Assembly: GCA_944320495.1 (NCBI GenBank)
Contig: CALUHR010000013.1
Location: 1-64,000, forward strand
Direction of reading: 5' to 3'
DNA from: Candidatus Methanomethylophilaceae archaeon
GTDB lineage: Archaea > Thermoplasmatota > Thermoplasmata > Methanomassiliicoccales > Methanomethylophilaceae
Length of the DNA: 64,000 nucleotides
Shown: in pieces, positions 16,596-25,702 of the stretch
Numbering within the stretch: position 1 is the first letter of the stretch
Layout of the letters: every line of letters starts with the position of its first letter
Made by a program: the position numbers and the translations under genes
Notes under the pieces: generated by a model
Databases searched by the model: none
What the model was told of the DNA's origin: nothing
Seen by the model: only the letters and a program-made list of their open reading frames with translations

Positions 16596-16958
16596 TCAGC
16601 GCCTGTTGTTGCCGTAGGCATTCTGCCAGTTGTCGAAGACGCGGTCCGCGTAGTTGTTGATGTGGACCTGGTCGACCTTGTCGTCCGGTACTATGAATCC
16701 CGCGATGGGGTACTCCTTGTCGCAGTAGGGGCAGCGGACGTACGGGCAGTTGGAACTGGCCTGGGGGCACGCCTTGCAGGCGACCGCCCTGGACTGGAAG
16801 AGGCTGAACTCCCTCCCGCAGTTGGGGCACAGATAGCGCCTGGCGGCGACCTTCAGGTCCTTGGTGATTCCTGCGGCCCTCTCCTCCGGCGTCAGCCACA
16901 TGGGGGCGCGCGGGGAGATCGGCGTGTTGTAGGACGGCCCGCCGCTCCAGTCGCTCAC
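16596..16958 (-). CDS. Zinc-ribbon protein downstream of GGGP synthase
   Basis: A 120-residue protein with GTG start at 16958 overlapping the upstream stop as GTGA. Four or more cysteine pairs are visible: CPNCGREF near residue 45, CKACPQ near 61, CPYVRCPYC near 70. These form one or two treble-clef or ribbon zinc sites. The N-terminus SYNTPISPRAPMWLTPEERAAG (positions about 9-30, given here in part as MWLTPEERAAG) and the C-terminal helix are unassigned. Tight coupling to the lipid-synthesis gene is notable but gives no function. Confidence 0.7.
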   Translation of the reverse strand: MSDWSGGPSYNTPISPRAPMWLTPEERAAGITKDLKVAARRYLCPNCGREFSLFQSRAVACKACPQASSNCPYVRCPYCDKEYPIAGFIVPDDKVDQVHINNYADRVFDNWQNAYGNNRR

Positions 16959-17701
16959 TGGGAGACCCCCTTGGCTGCGGAGACGACGGCCTTCAGGACG
17001 GAGCCCTCGCTGCACTGCTCGAGGAGCGTCCCGGTGACGATGATGTCTGCTCCCGCCTCGCGCGCGGCTGCCGCCGCCTCGGGGGTGCGGATGCCCCCTC
17101 CCACGATCAGGGGGATGCTGACTGCCTTCTTGACGGCGGAGATCATCTCGGGGGGCACGGGCCTGTCGGCGCCGGAGCCGGCCTCGAGGTACACGATGCT
17201 CATGCCGTACATCTCGCAGGCGAGCGCATAGGCGACGGCGCGGTCGATCTGGTCCCTCCTGATCGGGTCGGCCTTGCCGACCTCGCCGACCTTCATCCCG
17301 GGCTCGACGATGATGTATCCCATGGGGATCGTCTCGATGCCGAGCTTCCTGATGTACGGGGCGGCGAACACCTGGGCGCCGATGACCCACTTGAGGTCGG
17401 TGCTGTTCAGCATGCTCATGAAGAGGAGCGCGTCTACCTCCGGGGAGAGGGCCTCGGCATTGCCGGGGAAGTGGATGACGGGAAGTCCGGATGCGTCCTT
17501 GATAGCCCTCGTGGTGGCCGCGAGGTTCTCGGAGGTGACACCGGTGGATCCCCCGATGAGGACCGCGTCGCTGCCTGCGGCGAGCATCCTCTCCGCAATC
17601 CTGCCGGCCTCCTCCGGGGGCTGCTTGTCGGGATCGATGAGGGCCATGTGGAGGGTCCCCCTCGAGGCGATCATTTCGCGGATGTTGTCCATGACGGTCA
17701 T
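16955..17701 (-). CDS. Geranylgeranylglyceryl phosphate synthase
   Basis: A 248-residue TIM barrel of the GGGPS/PcrB family. It joins sn-glycerol-1-phosphate to geranylgeranyl diphosphate, the first committed step of archaeal ether-lipid synthesis. Motifs: ALIDPDKQ, LIGGSTGVT, HFPGNAEALS, YLEAGSGA near residue 170, and GGGIRTPE near 197. Start ATG 17701 (MTVMDNIREM) or 17692; the frame is open further upstream without homology. A stop overlap (GTGA) joins it to the zinc-ribbon gene. Confidence 0.92.
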   Translation of the reverse strand: MTVMDNIREMIASRGTLHMALIDPDKQPPEEAGRIAERMLAAGSDAVLIGGSTGVTSENLAATTRAIKDASGLPVIHFPGNAEALSPEVDALLFMSMLNSTDLKWVIGAQVFAAPYIRKLGIETIPMGYIIVEPGMKVGEVGKADPIRRDQIDRAVAYALACEMYGMSIVYLEAGSGADRPVPPEMISAVKKAVSIPLIVGGGIRTPEAAAAAREAGADIIVTGTLLEQCSEGSVLKAVVSAAKGVSQ

Positions 17702-17906
17702 GAGATCACATCTGGTACGTATGCGACCGATGCCACGCGACCATGGGCCGCCCGGACACCGCGCACTATATGGCTTACGATATGGGCACCATACTAAAAG
17801 ATAGCGACATCGCGGGATGTCCGGGGGACGGGTTCCCAAGTGCCAGACGCCCTCGCCGAACATATCCCTGGACACTTGAAATACGGAGTCAGACAATAGT
17901 CTCCGC

Positions 17907-18260
17907 ATGACATGGTATGTGACCGTCGGGGAGGCCGACCCCCGCGCCGCCGAGGGGCTCCAGGACATCGAAACCGCCGTGAGGAGCGTCCCGAACGGGG
18001 AGAGCGAGTTCTTCGTCGTCGAGCCCGTCCCGGATTCCGAGGACTCGTTCGTCCAGGCGTCCGTATGGACCGAGGGGATAGCGCTCGGGACCAGCTACGT
18101 CGCGGAGGTCCGCATGCCGTCAGGCGACGGCTTCAGGCAGTGGAGGCTCAGGACCAAGCGCTTCGAGGACATCGAATCCGCCGTGCTCGCCTACATGGAC
18201 GGGGAGGCGCCATCAGGAGCCCCCTGGGTCGATGTGACCGACGAGTTCACGGATTCCTGA
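17907..18260 (+). CDS. Hypothetical acidic protein
   Basis: A 117-residue acidic, soluble protein beginning MTWYVTVGEADPRAAEGL and containing FFVVEPVPDSEDSFVQASVW and RTKRFEDIESAVLAYM. I do not recognise the family. No signal peptide, membrane segment or cysteine motif is present. It is a monocistronic gene divergent from GGGP synthase and convergent with the tRNA methyltransferase, overlapping the latter's end by 14 nt. Codon use is typical of the genome, supporting reality. Confidence 0.65.
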   Translation: MTWYVTVGEADPRAAEGLQDIETAVRSVPNGESEFFVVEPVPDSEDSFVQASVWTEGIALGTSYVAEVRMPSGDGFRQWRLRTKRFEDIESAVLAYMDGEAPSGAPWVDVTDEFTDS

Positions 18261-19242
18261 AGATGTGATAGTGCCTCGATAGGGAGCCGTGCACCCTCTG
18301 CACGAACATCGATTCGAGCTCCATCGCCGGGAACTCCATCGGATGAGGGAGGACCACTCCGGCCCTCGCACCCGCCTTCAGGGCCTTCGGTATGGCCTCG
18401 CCGGCGCGACGGTAGATTATGTCTATGTCCTCGCCGCCGGTCTTCGTGGACCTGCCGTAGGGCGGGTCGGTGCATATCGCGTCCACATCATGGAAGCGCT
18501 CCCCGATCTCCCCTATGTCCAGGACCTCGAAGTCGTGTATCGGGAGACCGTAGAACTCCATGTTCTCCCTGCAACCGTCGACCATCTCCGGGTCGAAATC
18601 GGACGCCATCGCGCGCATCCCCATCTCGGCGGCCTCGATGACGATGCCTCCCGTCCCGCAGAACGGGTCCAGGACCGTGCCCCCCTTCCTCACTCCGGTG
18701 AGGTTTATCAGCGCCCTGGCGTACTTGGGGTGCAGGGATATCGGCGAGAAGAACGGCCTCTCCCCCACCTTGCGCTTCTCCAGCAGATCGGTCTCCGTGA
18801 CCCTCTGCTCGAGATAGAGGTGGATGCCGTCGCACATCTGCATCCGCACCACGAAATCCGGCTCGCGGAGGTTGACGTCGTTCCTCTTGGACAGTATCCC
18901 GCCTATCCTCCTGATGATCCCCTGGGAGTCCGCATCCCTCATCATGCCCTCGAAGCGCTTGGCGCGGATGGCGAAGCTCCCCTCCGGAAGCTCCGCCGAT
19001 TCGAGGTTGGAGACGTCGTCCGGGTCGTACATCCCGAGATAGCGCCCCATGCTGTGTGTCAGCGCTATCCTGTCGGCGATGCCGTCCAGCGCCGAGGGGT
19101 CGAACTCGGCCACCATGTATCCCGGACCGGTGCTGACGACGCGGTGGTCGCCGGCCTCGGCCTCGATGCATCTGACCGCCTCCGCGGGAGGCATGTCCTT
19201 GGACTCGCCGGAGAGCTCGAAGAAGAATTGTTGGGGGCTCAC
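18247..19242 (-). CDS. tRNA (guanine-N2) methyltransferase, Trm11/Trm-G10 type
   Basis: A 331-residue two-domain RNA methyltransferase. The N-terminal half carries a THUMP-like RNA-binding domain (about residues 50-150; LREPDFVVRMQMCDGIHLYL). The C-terminal Rossmann methyltransferase has the SAM loop LDPFCGTGGIVIEA near residue 192, acidic motif ASDFDPEMVDG, and the catalytic TDPPYG near residue 262, the N2-guanine signature. Archaeal relatives make m2G/m22G at tRNA position 10. Start ATG at 19242. Function is well supported by motifs; the exact position is by family. Confidence 0.88.
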   Translation of the reverse strand: MSPQQFFFELSGESKDMPPAEAVRCIEAEAGDHRVVSTGPGYMVAEFDPSALDGIADRIALTHSMGRYLGMYDPDDVSNLESAELPEGSFAIRAKRFEGMMRDADSQGIIRRIGGILSKRNDVNLREPDFVVRMQMCDGIHLYLEQRVTETDLLEKRKVGERPFFSPISLHPKYARALINLTGVRKGGTVLDPFCGTGGIVIEAAEMGMRAMASDFDPEMVDGCRENMEFYGLPIHDFEVLDIGEIGERFHDVDAICTDPPYGRSTKTGGEDIDIIYRRAGEAIPKALKAGARAGVVLPHPMEFPAMELESMFVQRVHGSLSRHYHIFRNP

Positions 19243-19281
19243 GCCCCCGTTTATACCGACCGACTAATGAATCTGGCGGTC

Positions 19282-20226
19282 TCAGGCGTCCTTGATCCCG
19301 TCCTCGGTCACCATGAACACCGCCTCCCCCTCCGGCAGATTGGGGGAATCGATGAGCCTGGCGATCCTCTTTCCGGCCTTGCCCTTCCTCAGGTAGATCC
19401 TGAAGGTGGCCGTGTGTCCCACGATATGGCCTCCGATGGGCCTGGTGGGGTCGCCGAAGAACGCATCGGGCTTTGCCGCGACCTGGTTGGTCACGGCGAT
19501 GACCGCGTTGTTGACGGTGGCGAAGTTCAGCAGGTCGTGCATATGGCGGTTGAGGATCTGCTGCCTCTCGGCCAGCGCGCCGCGGCCGACGTACTCCGCA
19601 CGGAAGTGGGAGGTTAGCGAGTCCACGATCAGGAGCCTGCACTTGATCTCCTGGGCGAGCTCCATCGCCTTGTCCACGAGAAGGACCTGGTGCTGTGAGT
19701 TGAACGCGCGGGCGACATGGATCCTCTTGAGGGTCTCGTCGGGGTCCACGCCCAGGTAGTTGGCCATCTGGATGATCCTCTCGGGACGGAAGGTGTTCTC
19801 CGAATCTATGATTATGACGTCCGAATCGAAGCCTCCGCGCTCCTCAGGGAGCGTGGCGTTCACCGCGAGCTGGAAGCAGACCTGGGTCTTGCAGCTTCCG
19901 AACTCACCGAAGAACTCCACGATGCTCTGGCTCTCCAGTCCGCCGGCGAGCAGCTCGTCGAAGGCCTGGGACCCGGTGGTCAGCTTGGTGACGGCCTTGC
20001 GTCTCTCCAGGATGTCCTCTCCGGTCTCGAATCCGCCGATGTCCGCGCAGAGCTTCGCTCCCTCGATGATGTCGGCCGCCTTCTTCTCCCCGATCTCGCA
20101 GGTCTCCGCGAGCTCCTTGGGCGACGCGACGGCGATAGCCATGAGCTCCGTGTATCCTGCCTCGCGCAGCTTCTCGGCGATGGCGGGCCCCACGCCGGGG
20201 ATGTCCTCCAGTGTCTTCGTGACCAT
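19282..20226 (-). CDS. radA: DNA repair and recombination protein RadA
   Basis: Archaeal RecA/Rad51-family recombinase catalysing strand exchange. N-terminal HhH domain ([12 protein letters not shown]), linker [11 protein letters not shown], then the ATPase core: Walker A near residue 107, Walker B LLIVDSL near residue 200, L1/L2 loop region ([29 protein letters not shown]), and the C-terminal [14 protein letters not shown]. The Walker A reads GEFGSCKTQ, with Cys where GEFGSGKTQ is usual (codon TGC at 19893-19891). ATG 20226 is chosen over GTG 20244 because GAGAGGATC precedes it and the TATA element lies 35 nt upstream. Confidence 0.93.
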   Translation of the reverse strand: MVTKTLEDIPGVGPAIAEKLREAGYTELMAIAVASPKELAETCEIGEKKAADIIEGAKLCADIGGFETGEDILERRKAVTKLTTGSQAFDELLAGGLESQSIVEFFGEFGSCKTQVCFQLAVNATLPEERGGFDSDVIIIDSENTFRPERIIQMANYLGVDPDETLKRIHVARAFNSQHQVLLVDKAMELAQEIKCRLLIVDSLTSHFRAEYVGRGALAERQQILNRHMHDLLNFATVNNAVIAVTNQVAAKPDAFFGDPTRPIGGHIVGHTATFRIYLRKGKAGKRIARLIDSPNLPEGEAVFMVTEDGIKDA

Positions 20227-20260
20227 TTCGATCCTCTCTGACACGACGACGGCGAACGCC

Positions 20261-20268
20261 TATATAAG
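20261..20268 (-). promoter_or_regulatory. TATA box of radA
   Basis: CTTATATA on the minus strand, 35-42 nt upstream of the ATG at 20226, placing transcription start near 20238 and giving a short leader that contains the ribosome-binding site. Confidence 0.5.
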
Positions 20269-20448
20269 CGGGACAGAGGGGGTGCGCCGAAAACCCCCTC
20301 ATCGTGTTGATGCGACGCCCTCCCCCAAGACCCATGGGGTGCGGCCGGCACGCAAGACTGAGGCACGAGGCAGGATTCATATAAGATGAGCCGACGCGGA
20401 GGCCTCCCGGCGCATCATTAAGTATGCTCTGCGACGATTCGGCGCCCC

Positions 20449-21093
20449 ATGAGATTCCTCCTCTTCACGGACCTGCATCAGAAGGCTTCCGTCATCGACA
20501 AGATCAACGACATGGCCGAGAGGCACGGCGCCGAGTTCATCGTATGCCTCGGCGACGTCACGGACATGGGAACCGTGGAGGATGCGAGGGGCATCCTCTC
20601 CAAGCTCAACCGCAAGGTGTACGCCATCCCCGGCAACTGCGACCCGGTGGACTTCCCCCAGGGCATCTCCGACGTCGCTGTGGACATGCACGGAAGGGCC
20701 GAGGAGATCGGCGGGCTCAGGTTCGTCGGCCTCGGAGGATCCAACATCACCATCTTCGGCACCCCGTTCGAGCTCGAGGAGGAGGACATAACGGACGCCC
20801 TGGAGGGCATCTCCGACGACGGCATGGTCCTCATGACCCACGCCCCATCCTACGGCATACTCGACCAGATCCCCTCCGGCCAGAGCGTCGGCAGCCCCGC
20901 GATCAGGGAGATAGTGGATCGCTACCACCCGATACTCGCAATGTCCGGGCACATCCACGAGGCGATCGGCGTCGTGGAGACCGACGGCACCGTGTTCGTC
21001 AACCCCGGCCCGGCGAAGGACGGGCGTATGGCGATCGTGGACATCACCGACGGCAAGGTGTCCGTGGAGCTCATCGGACCCACCGACCACTGA
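20449..21093 (+). CDS. Metallophosphoesterase
   Basis: A 214-residue calcineurin-like phosphoesterase. Dimetal-site motifs are in order: FTDLHQK (D-x-H) at residue 7, LGDVTDMG (GDxxD) near 32, the GNCDP (GN(H/C)D) loop near 62, LMTHAPS near 126 and SGHIHEAIG (GHxH) near 164. It would hydrolyse a phosphodiester or phosphomonoester in the cytosol; the natural substrate is unknown. It stands alone between radA (divergent) and the S8e gene. Confidence 0.88.
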   Translation: MRFLLFTDLHQKASVIDKINDMAERHGAEFIVCLGDVTDMGTVEDARGILSKLNRKVYAIPGNCDPVDFPQGISDVAVDMHGRAEEIGGLRFVGLGGSNITIFGTPFELEEEDITDALEGISDDGMVLMTHAPSYGILDQIPSGQSVGSPAIREIVDRYHPILAMSGHIHEAIGVVETDGTVFVNPGPAKDGRMAIVDITDGKVSVELIGPTDH

Positions 21094-21139
21094 TGGGAGA
21101 CGGGGACAGGAGGCATCCCTCCGTCCCTCCCCAATAATC

Positions 21140-21147
21140 TTTAAATA
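21140..21147 (+). promoter_or_regulatory. TATA box of rps8e
   Basis: TTTAAATA, 30-37 nt upstream of the S8e ATG, fits a strong archaeal promoter with a very short leader. Confidence 0.6.
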
Positions 21148-21176
21148 CACATCCTGAATGGCGTGGCCTGATTACA

Positions 21177-21557
21177 ATGGCACTTTGGCAGGGTAAATCC
21201 AACAGGAAGCCCACTGGCGGCAGGCTCGTCGCCAGCCACGGGAAGAGGAAGTTCGAGATCGGCAGGGAGAAGCAGTTCACCAGAATCGGTGAGCAGACCC
21301 TGAAGCAGTATCGCGGAGCCGGCGGAAGTGTCAAGGTGGGAATGCTGAGCGCTCAGTACGCCAACGTCGTCGACAAGAAGACCAACACCGTCAAGAAGGT
21401 CAAGATCCTGACTGTGAAGTCCAACCCGTCCGACCCCAACTACGTTCAGCGTAACATCATGAACAAGGGAGCCACCATCTCCACCGAGATCGGTGACGCC
21501 ATCATCACGTCCAGGCCTGGCCAGGACGGCGCCGTCAACGCAGTGCTGCTCGAGTGA
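21177..21557 (+). CDS. rps8e: Small ribosomal subunit protein eS8
   Basis: A 126-residue archaeal/eukaryotic S8e. Hallmarks: N-terminal WQGKSNRKPTGG, the basic stretch HGKRKFEIGRE, and the C-terminal NYVQRNIMNKGATI-STEIGDAIITSRPGQDG region. It binds 16S rRNA in the small subunit. Strong TATA element upstream and a hairpin terminator 12 nt after the stop suggest its own transcript. Confidence 0.97.
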   Translation: MALWQGKSNRKPTGGRLVASHGKRKFEIGREKQFTRIGEQTLKQYRGAGGSVKVGMLSAQYANVVDKKTNTVKKVKILTVKSNPSDPNYVQRNIMNKGATISTEIGDAIITSRPGQDGAVNAVLLE

Positions 21558-21568
21558 TTACATTGTTC

Positions 21569-21598
21569 GTCCGGCCTCCGAGCTTCTGGAGGCCGGAC
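21569..21598 (+). terminator. Hairpin terminator after rps8e
   Basis: GTCCGGCCTCC (21569-21579) pairs perfectly with GGAGGCCGGAC (21588-21598), loop of 8 nt, starting 12 nt after the S8e stop. Confidence 0.6.
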
Positions 21599-21647
21599 AT
21601 CCCATCTTGACGCACGTTCATATAGCGGGCGCTCCATCGAGGCTGAC

Positions 21648-21956
21648 ATGGCATACGACCCGGATGTTGCGATAACGCTCTGGCCCGAATACTTCGACAA
21701 GGGACTCACCAGAGCCCAGGGCAGGAGGCTCCCCAAGGACCTCTGCGTCGCGAAGCCGGACCTGGACATGATCGCCAAGGGCGCGATGCTCCTGGACCTG
21801 GAGTACGAGGTCAGGGAGGACATGTCCTACCCGAAGGCGCCCCGTGAGAAGCACGGATGCGTCAAGGTCGAGAAGGGGAAGCTCTCCAAGACAGAGATCC
21901 TCCCGAGGATCGGACAGGTCCTCGTAGAGAACCAGGGAAGGCGATCCCCTTGCTGA
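21648..21956 (+). CDS. srp19: Signal recognition particle 19 kDa protein
   Basis: A 102-residue SRP19 that binds helices 6 and 8 of 7S RNA and prepares it for SRP54. Family features: ITLWPEYFDKGLTRAQGRRLPKD (split: LWPEYFDKGLTRAQGRR, residues 11-27), and the basic C-terminal stretch with KVEKGKLSKTEIL. A TATA-like CATATAGC occurs about 30 nt upstream. The stop overlaps the TTG start of nnr. Confidence 0.93.
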   Translation: MAYDPDVAITLWPEYFDKGLTRAQGRRLPKDLCVAKPDLDMIAKGAMLLDLEYEVREDMSYPKAPREKHGCVKVEKGKLSKTEILPRIGQVLVENQGRRSPC

Positions 21957-23326
21957 CAGCCCTGGACTCCAGGGTGTCCGATGCCAACGCCGAGGCCCTC
22001 GGCGTGAGCGTCAGGGACCTCATGGGCAACGCGGGCAGATCCGTCTCGGACCTCCTGGGGTCGAGATATCCCGACTCCCGCATAATCTTCGTCTGCGGCT
22101 CCGGCAACAACGGCGGGGACGGCTTCGCCGCCGCCCTCGGCATGGACCCCTCCCGTGTGGAGGTGGCGCTCCTATGCGAGCCCTCCAGGATACATTCGGA
22201 CGAATCCAGATTCTACTACTCGCTGCTCGAATGCCCCATCACCCGCTATACCGCGGGGATAATCTCGGAATTCGACGTGGTCGTCGACTGCGCCCTGGGG
22301 ACGGGCGTCTCCGGAAGGGCGAGGGGGGACTACGCCGCGTTCATCGAGGAGACCAGGACCTGCGGGAGACCGGTCGTGTCCGTCGACGTGCCGTCCGGCC
22401 TCGGGACGGACCTGGCAGTGCATCCCGACGTCACCGTCACCTTCATGGACCTGAAGGAGGGCATGGACCCGTCCAACAGCGGTGAGATCATCGTCACGGA
22501 CATCGGGATCCCGTACGAGGCCTACCGTCTTGTAGGCCCCGGCGACATGCTCAGATACCCCGTTCCCGGAGCATCCAGCCACAAGGGGCAGAACGGGAGG
22601 CTCATGGTCATCGCGGGCGGCCCGTACTTCGGAGCACCGGCTATGGCATGCCTGTCGGCCCTACGCACAGGGACGGACATCGTGAGGCTGTTTTCGCCTG
22701 AATCGGTCCATCTGCAGGCGTCCCTGTCGACACCGGTCCTGATGGTCACGGACCTGCCCGGGGACAGGCTCACGCCGGATTCCGTGGACATGCTCCTCGG
22801 GGAATCGCAGTCCTACGATGCGGTCCTCATCGGCCCCGGCCTCGGGACATCCGAGGATACGATGGAGGCGGTCCGCGCATTCGTGACCCGCTGCGACAGA
22901 CCCGTGGTCATCGATGCCGACGGGATAACCGCCGTCAGAGGGATGAGGCTTAGCACGGAGACGGTCCTGACCCCCCATCGCGGGGAGTTCCAGGGACTGG
23001 GAGGAGGCAACCCCGAGGACATCGCCCGCATGACGGGCTCCGTCATCCTGCTCAAGGGGGCGGACGACATCGTGACCGACGGATCCAGGACGAGGACCAA
23101 CCGCACCGGCACCCCGGCAATGACCGGTGCCGGAACCGGGGACGTGCTAGCGGGATGCGTCGCCGGACTCATGGCCAAAGGCATGACGGCATTCGATGCC
23201 GCCTGTCTCGGAGCCTACATCTGCGGGAAGGCGGGGGAGATCGCATTCTCCGAGAGGTCATACGGGCTCATCGCCACAGACGTCATAGATTCCATACCGG
23301 CGGTCCTCAGGGATGGCCTCAGATGA
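21950..23326 (+). CDS. nnr: Bifunctional NAD(P)H-hydrate repair enzyme
   Basis: A fusion of NAD(P)HX epimerase (YjeF_N, residues 1-205) and ADP/ATP-dependent NAD(P)HX dehydratase (ribokinase-like, residues 215-458). The N-terminal dinucleotide loop GSGNNGGDG is near residue 44, with CALGTGVSG and VDVPSGLGTD. In the C-terminal part GPGLGTS, IDADGI, LTPHRGEF and TGAGTGDVLAG are seen. It repairs hydrated NADH/NADPH. The best start is TTG 21950 (LLTALDSRVSDAN), overlapping the srp19 stop; no usable ATG exists before MGNAG, which would cut into the domain. Confidence 0.9.
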   Translation: MLTALDSRVSDANAEALGVSVRDLMGNAGRSVSDLLGSRYPDSRIIFVCGSGNNGGDGFAAALGMDPSRVEVALLCEPSRIHSDESRFYYSLLECPITRYTAGIISEFDVVVDCALGTGVSGRARGDYAAFIEETRTCGRPVVSVDVPSGLGTDLAVHPDVTVTFMDLKEGMDPSNSGEIIVTDIGIPYEAYRLVGPGDMLRYPVPGASSHKGQNGRLMVIAGGPYFGAPAMACLSALRTGTDIVRLFSPESVHLQASLSTPVLMVTDLPGDRLTPDSVDMLLGESQSYDAVLIGPGLGTSEDTMEAVRAFVTRCDRPVVIDADGITAVRGMRLSTETVLTPHRGEFQGLGGGNPEDIARMTGSVILLKGADDIVTDGSRTRTNRTGTPAMTGAGTGDVLAGCVAGLMAKGMTAFDAACLGAYICGKAGEIAFSERSYGLIATDVIDSIPAVLRDGLR

Positions 23327-24129
23327 CCGATATCCAGCCGGTATACGGCATCCCGGCCCTGATGGTGGACTACGCCCTGGTCATCGGAGACCTCCACATC
23401 GGCCTCGAATCCCACCTCCGCAGCAAGGGGTTCCACCTGGTGTCCCACACCCGCGATATGCTCGATTCCATCATCGAGGCGGCGGGGGACGATGCCAGGC
23501 GCCTCATCGTCATAGGCGACGTCAAGGACTCCGTACCAGGCTCCACGAAACAGGAGTACGCCGAAATCCCGGATTTCTTCGAGGAGCTTTCGGAACGCTT
23601 CGACACGATAGACGTCGTCCGCGGCAACCATGACACCGGGATAGAGGAGTTCCTCCCGGGACGTGTCAACATCCGCCCGGCCACCGGGATGACCGTCGGC
23701 GATGTGGGATTCGTCCACGGGCACACATGGCCGTCGGAGGAGGTGATGTCCTCCAGATTCCTCGTGATGGCGCACAACCATCCGGCCGTCATGTTCAGGG
23801 ACGGGGTCGGAAGACAAACGACCGAGCCTTGCTGGCTCAGAGGAAGGTTCAACACGGAATCGGACGACAGGTACCCCAAGCTCCCAGAGGGCTTCATCGT
23901 TGTGCCGGCATTCAACCGCATGCTCGGGGGGTCCCCGGTGAACACGGTCGGAGACGAGCTCCTGGGGCCCGTCCTCAACAGCGGCCTCCTGGACCTGGAT
24001 GATGCGCACCTCTACCTGCTCGACGGGATCGACCTCGGCAGGAGGGCGGACCTGATGATCGAGGGAAGGCGCAACGGGCCCTGGAAGAACCGCGACAGCG
24101 GACCGAAGCGCCGTGCCAAATACTCGTGA
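23323..24129 (+). CDS. ICC-like metallophosphoesterase (COG1407)
   Basis: A 268-residue phosphoesterase. Motifs: IGDLHIGLES near residue 22, VIGDVKD near 66, RGNHDTG near 104, VHGHTWP near 133 and the unusual VMAHNHPAV near 149, the COG1407 pattern. Archaeal members often lie beside DNA-repair or helicase genes; their substrate is unknown. Start ATG overlaps the nnr stop (ATGA), so it is co-translated with it. The C-terminal 30 residues are basic (RRNGPWKNRDSGPKRRAK). Confidence 0.85.
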   Translation: MTDIQPVYGIPALMVDYALVIGDLHIGLESHLRSKGFHLVSHTRDMLDSIIEAAGDDARRLIVIGDVKDSVPGSTKQEYAEIPDFFEELSERFDTIDVVRGNHDTGIEEFLPGRVNIRPATGMTVGDVGFVHGHTWPSEEVMSSRFLVMAHNHPAVMFRDGVGRQTTEPCWLRGRFNTESDDRYPKLPEGFIVVPAFNRMLGGSPVNTVGDELLGPVLNSGLLDLDDAHLYLLDGIDLGRRADLMIEGRRNGPWKNRDSGPKRRAKYS

Positions 24130-24236
24130 ACCTGTTTTGAGAATGTTCAAACACTCTAAATAACAGCGTTAACAAGAATATATCGTTGCATTTTTCCACG
24201 CATTCGTATTTATTCTAAATCGGCTAATGAGTACCG

Positions 24237-25697
24237 ATGACGTCCGTCAAAGCCGTTGCAGCCATAGCCGTGGTCGTCCTCGTAGTCTGCGCCGCAGTGG
24301 GCGCATACATCGCGTTCAACGACAAAGGCTCCGACTCTCCGACGAGGAGCGGAGCCATCGGCAACTCCGTTTCGATCGGAGACATGTACACCCTCGAGTC
24401 CTCCTCCTCGGACTCGACCACACCCACCGTGACGACCTACGAGGTCGTCGACATCCAGGACGACACCGTCCTCGTCGATGTCACCACCGGCGGCACCACC
24501 GAGAGGACCAGCGACTCCGTCACCGGATTCCTGGACGATGTGAGCACATCGACGCCCACCGGCATGTACCAGAGGACCGAGACGATCTCCACCGACATGG
24601 GTCAGGTCGTCTGCGACATCTACTTCAGCGAGGTCTCCGCAGGCAACGCCACCACCGTATCCACCTACGATTGGATCGGCCAGGGGACCAACATCATCTA
24701 CAAGACCGAGATCACCATCAGATCCAACGCTACGTCGGAAACCTACACCACGGTCCTGAAGAGCACCAACATGATCGACACCTCGACCGGCGTCGACGTC
24801 CCGTCCACACCGCCCATCGACACCTCCACAGTGAGGGATGAGATCGTCCAGGGCGATTACATCGAGTACACCGAGTACAACGAGAGGGGCTGGAGGGAGG
24901 ATGTCGAGAGGTTCACCGTCCTCGATGTCCGCGACGGCTGGGTGTTCTACACCGATGACGACGACTGGGAATGGGACGACTCCGAGAGGATATCCCAGGA
25001 GGGATTCCGCAACCTGCTCATCTATTCCGGTTCCGACTCCCCCGTGAGGACGGAGAACATCGAAACCGAGTTCGGAAGCGTCTCGTGCAACGTGTACCAG
25101 CCCCAGTATTACCCCGGATTCGACTGGGAGGAGCAGCTCACATTCTATGTCGGATCGAACGACGGCGTGATCTACATGTTCACCATCTCCGAGTGGGACG
25201 ACTGGAGAGAGGAGGTCGAGACCTACAAGCTCACTGGCACCTCCCTGTTCCTCGATGCGCCCTCCGGCGGAGGCGGATCCACGTCCACTCCCTCGCTATC
25301 CGAGAACAGATACGGCGTCGAGCTCGCCGTGGGCGATTACTACACCATCCACGACGATGACGACAGATACGCCGAGACAAGGACCATCATAGCGATCGAG
25401 AACGGCCGCCTCATCGTTGAGGAGACGGAAGGCAACAAGGTCGAGATCGAGAGAATGTCCGCCAACGACTTCCTCGACGACATCATGGTCACCCAGGCGC
25501 AGATCGACCGCATGACCTCCGAGGGATCCGAGACCCTGAACGGAGTACAGTGCCAGAAGTACTCCTACCGCGACGATGACGACCGTGTGACGGTCTGGAT
25601 CGACTCCAATAACGTCATCTGGAAGACACTCGACGACGAGGGCTGGTTCGGAGAGACAGAGACCCTCGAGGCTCTTGGGATCGCCTCCCTGATCTGA
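24237..25697 (+). CDS. Secreted or membrane-anchored protein with three related domains
   Basis: A 486-residue protein with an N-terminal hydrophobic helix (VAAIAVVVLVVCAAVGAYIAF), acting as anchor or signal. Three domains of about 130 residues follow. Each begins with a (V/I)xxGDxYxI/L motif (SIGDMYTL near 45, VQGDYIEY near 205, AVGDYYTI near 367), then an edge strand with DD-rich loops, then a phrase resembling FLDD or FRNLL, a VxCxxY-type strand (VVCDIYF, VSCNVYQ, VQCQKYS) and a xVIWKT/IIYKT strand. Ser/Thr-rich linkers separate them. Function is unknown; a cell-surface binding role is likely. Acidic clusters such as DDDDWEWDD may bind calcium. Confidence 0.8.
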   Translation: MTSVKAVAAIAVVVLVVCAAVGAYIAFNDKGSDSPTRSGAIGNSVSIGDMYTLESSSSDSTTPTVTTYEVVDIQDDTVLVDVTTGGTTERTSDSVTGFLDDVSTSTPTGMYQRTETISTDMGQVVCDIYFSEVSAGNATTVSTYDWIGQGTNIIYKTEITIRSNATSETYTTVLKSTNMIDTSTGVDVPSTPPIDTSTVRDEIVQGDYIEYTEYNERGWREDVERFTVLDVRDGWVFYTDDDDWEWDDSERISQEGFRNLLIYSGSDSPVRTENIETEFGSVSCNVYQPQYYPGFDWEEQLTFYVGSNDGVIYMFTISEWDDWREEVETYKLTGTSLFLDAPSGGGGSTSTPSLSENRYGVELAVGDYYTIHDDDDRYAETRTIIAIENGRLIVEETEGNKVEIERMSANDFLDDIMVTQAQIDRMTSEGSETLNGVQCQKYSYRDDDDRVTVWIDSNNVIWKTLDDEGWFGETETLEALGIASLI

Positions 25698-25702
25698 ATC
25701 CA

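Noticed and set aside
20377-21150. Minus-strand frame opposite the 20.4-kb metallophosphoesterase
   Set aside because: Antisense shadow; all phosphoesterase motifs are on the plus strand.
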